A DNA stretch of 32,418 nucleotides from Vermamoeba vermiformis (lineage: Eukaryota > Tubulinea > Echinamoebida). Below are positions 32,355 through 32,418 of this stretch, one piece after another (within the stretch, counting starts at the first letter, position 1; each line of letters starts with the position of its first letter). Both the position numbers and the translations under genes were made by a program. Below the pieces are notes generated by a model. It was not told the origin of the DNA. It worked only from the letters and a program-made list of their open reading frames with translations, and ran no database searches. The DNA lies in assembly GCA_045837725.1 (NCBI GenBank), contig JBEWZL010000180.1, forward strand, positions 1 through 32,418, given 5' to 3'.

Positions 32355-32418
32355 ATCCATTCCACGGTAAGCAAGTATAGAATACGAGTGTTTTAGCTAA
32401 ACTAAACGATTTATAATA
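32355..32418. other. Trailing sequence
   Basis: 64 bp of AT-rich 3' sequence after the Rho-like gene, with no visible feature. Confidence 0.5.

Noticed and set aside
1-32418. Transposons, LTR elements, virus copies, CRISPR arrays, rRNA
   Set aside because: I saw no reverse transcriptase, transposase, integrase or capsid motif, no long terminal or inverted repeats, and no spaced direct repeats apart from the telomere.

Overview
The window is one end of a nuclear chromosome or contig from a free-living unicellular eukaryote. It opens with about 41 copies of CCCTAA (TTAGGG telomere, left end) and then carries 13 to 15 genes on both strands. Nearly all are split by short AT-rich introns (about 45-100 bp, mostly GT-AG, with at least four GC-AG). 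The gene content suggests an amoebozoan-like protist: a PH-RhoGEF-PH-MORN protein, a Rho-family protein, F-box/LRR and F-box/ankyrin-like repeat proteins, and a Crinkler-type NTPase. I cannot name the species.

Layout. 1-247 is telomere. 248-781 holds two broken pieces of bacterial-type cell-wall genes lying head to head: a peptidoglycan-binding domain on the minus strand that runs straight into the telomere, and the C-terminal part of an M15 (VanY-like) peptidase on the plus strand. From 983 on there is ordinary gene-dense sequence: ETF-ubiquinone oxidoreductase (-), acyl-CoA-binding protein (-), an F-box protein with ankyrin-like repeats (-), a small protein with an internal duplication faintly like the MADS/SRF dimerisation module (+), heme-type cystathionine beta-synthase (+), an F-box/LRR protein (+), a nucleostemin/GNL3 GTPase (-), the PH-DH-PH-MORN exchange factor (+), a second F-box-like/LRR gene (+, uncertain 5' part), and a MECR/quinone-oxidoreductase family enzyme (+).

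The right third (23.4-32.4 kb) looks accessory. It has a PH/double beta-sandwich/FYVE-like protein (-), an intact 980-residue SAM-SAM-P-loop NTPase-nuclease of the Crinkler effector type (+), a NADAR-domain protein (-), and a Rho-like protein whose nucleotide-binding motifs are eroded (+). This cluster is the best candidate for an undescribed conflict or defence system.

Twelve exon models were assembled by hand. For ten multi-exon genes and the two-exon F-box/ankyrin-like gene the summed exons are an exact multiple of three and the joined proteins match their families end to end. I see no transposon, LTR element, CRISPR array, rRNA or convincing tRNA.
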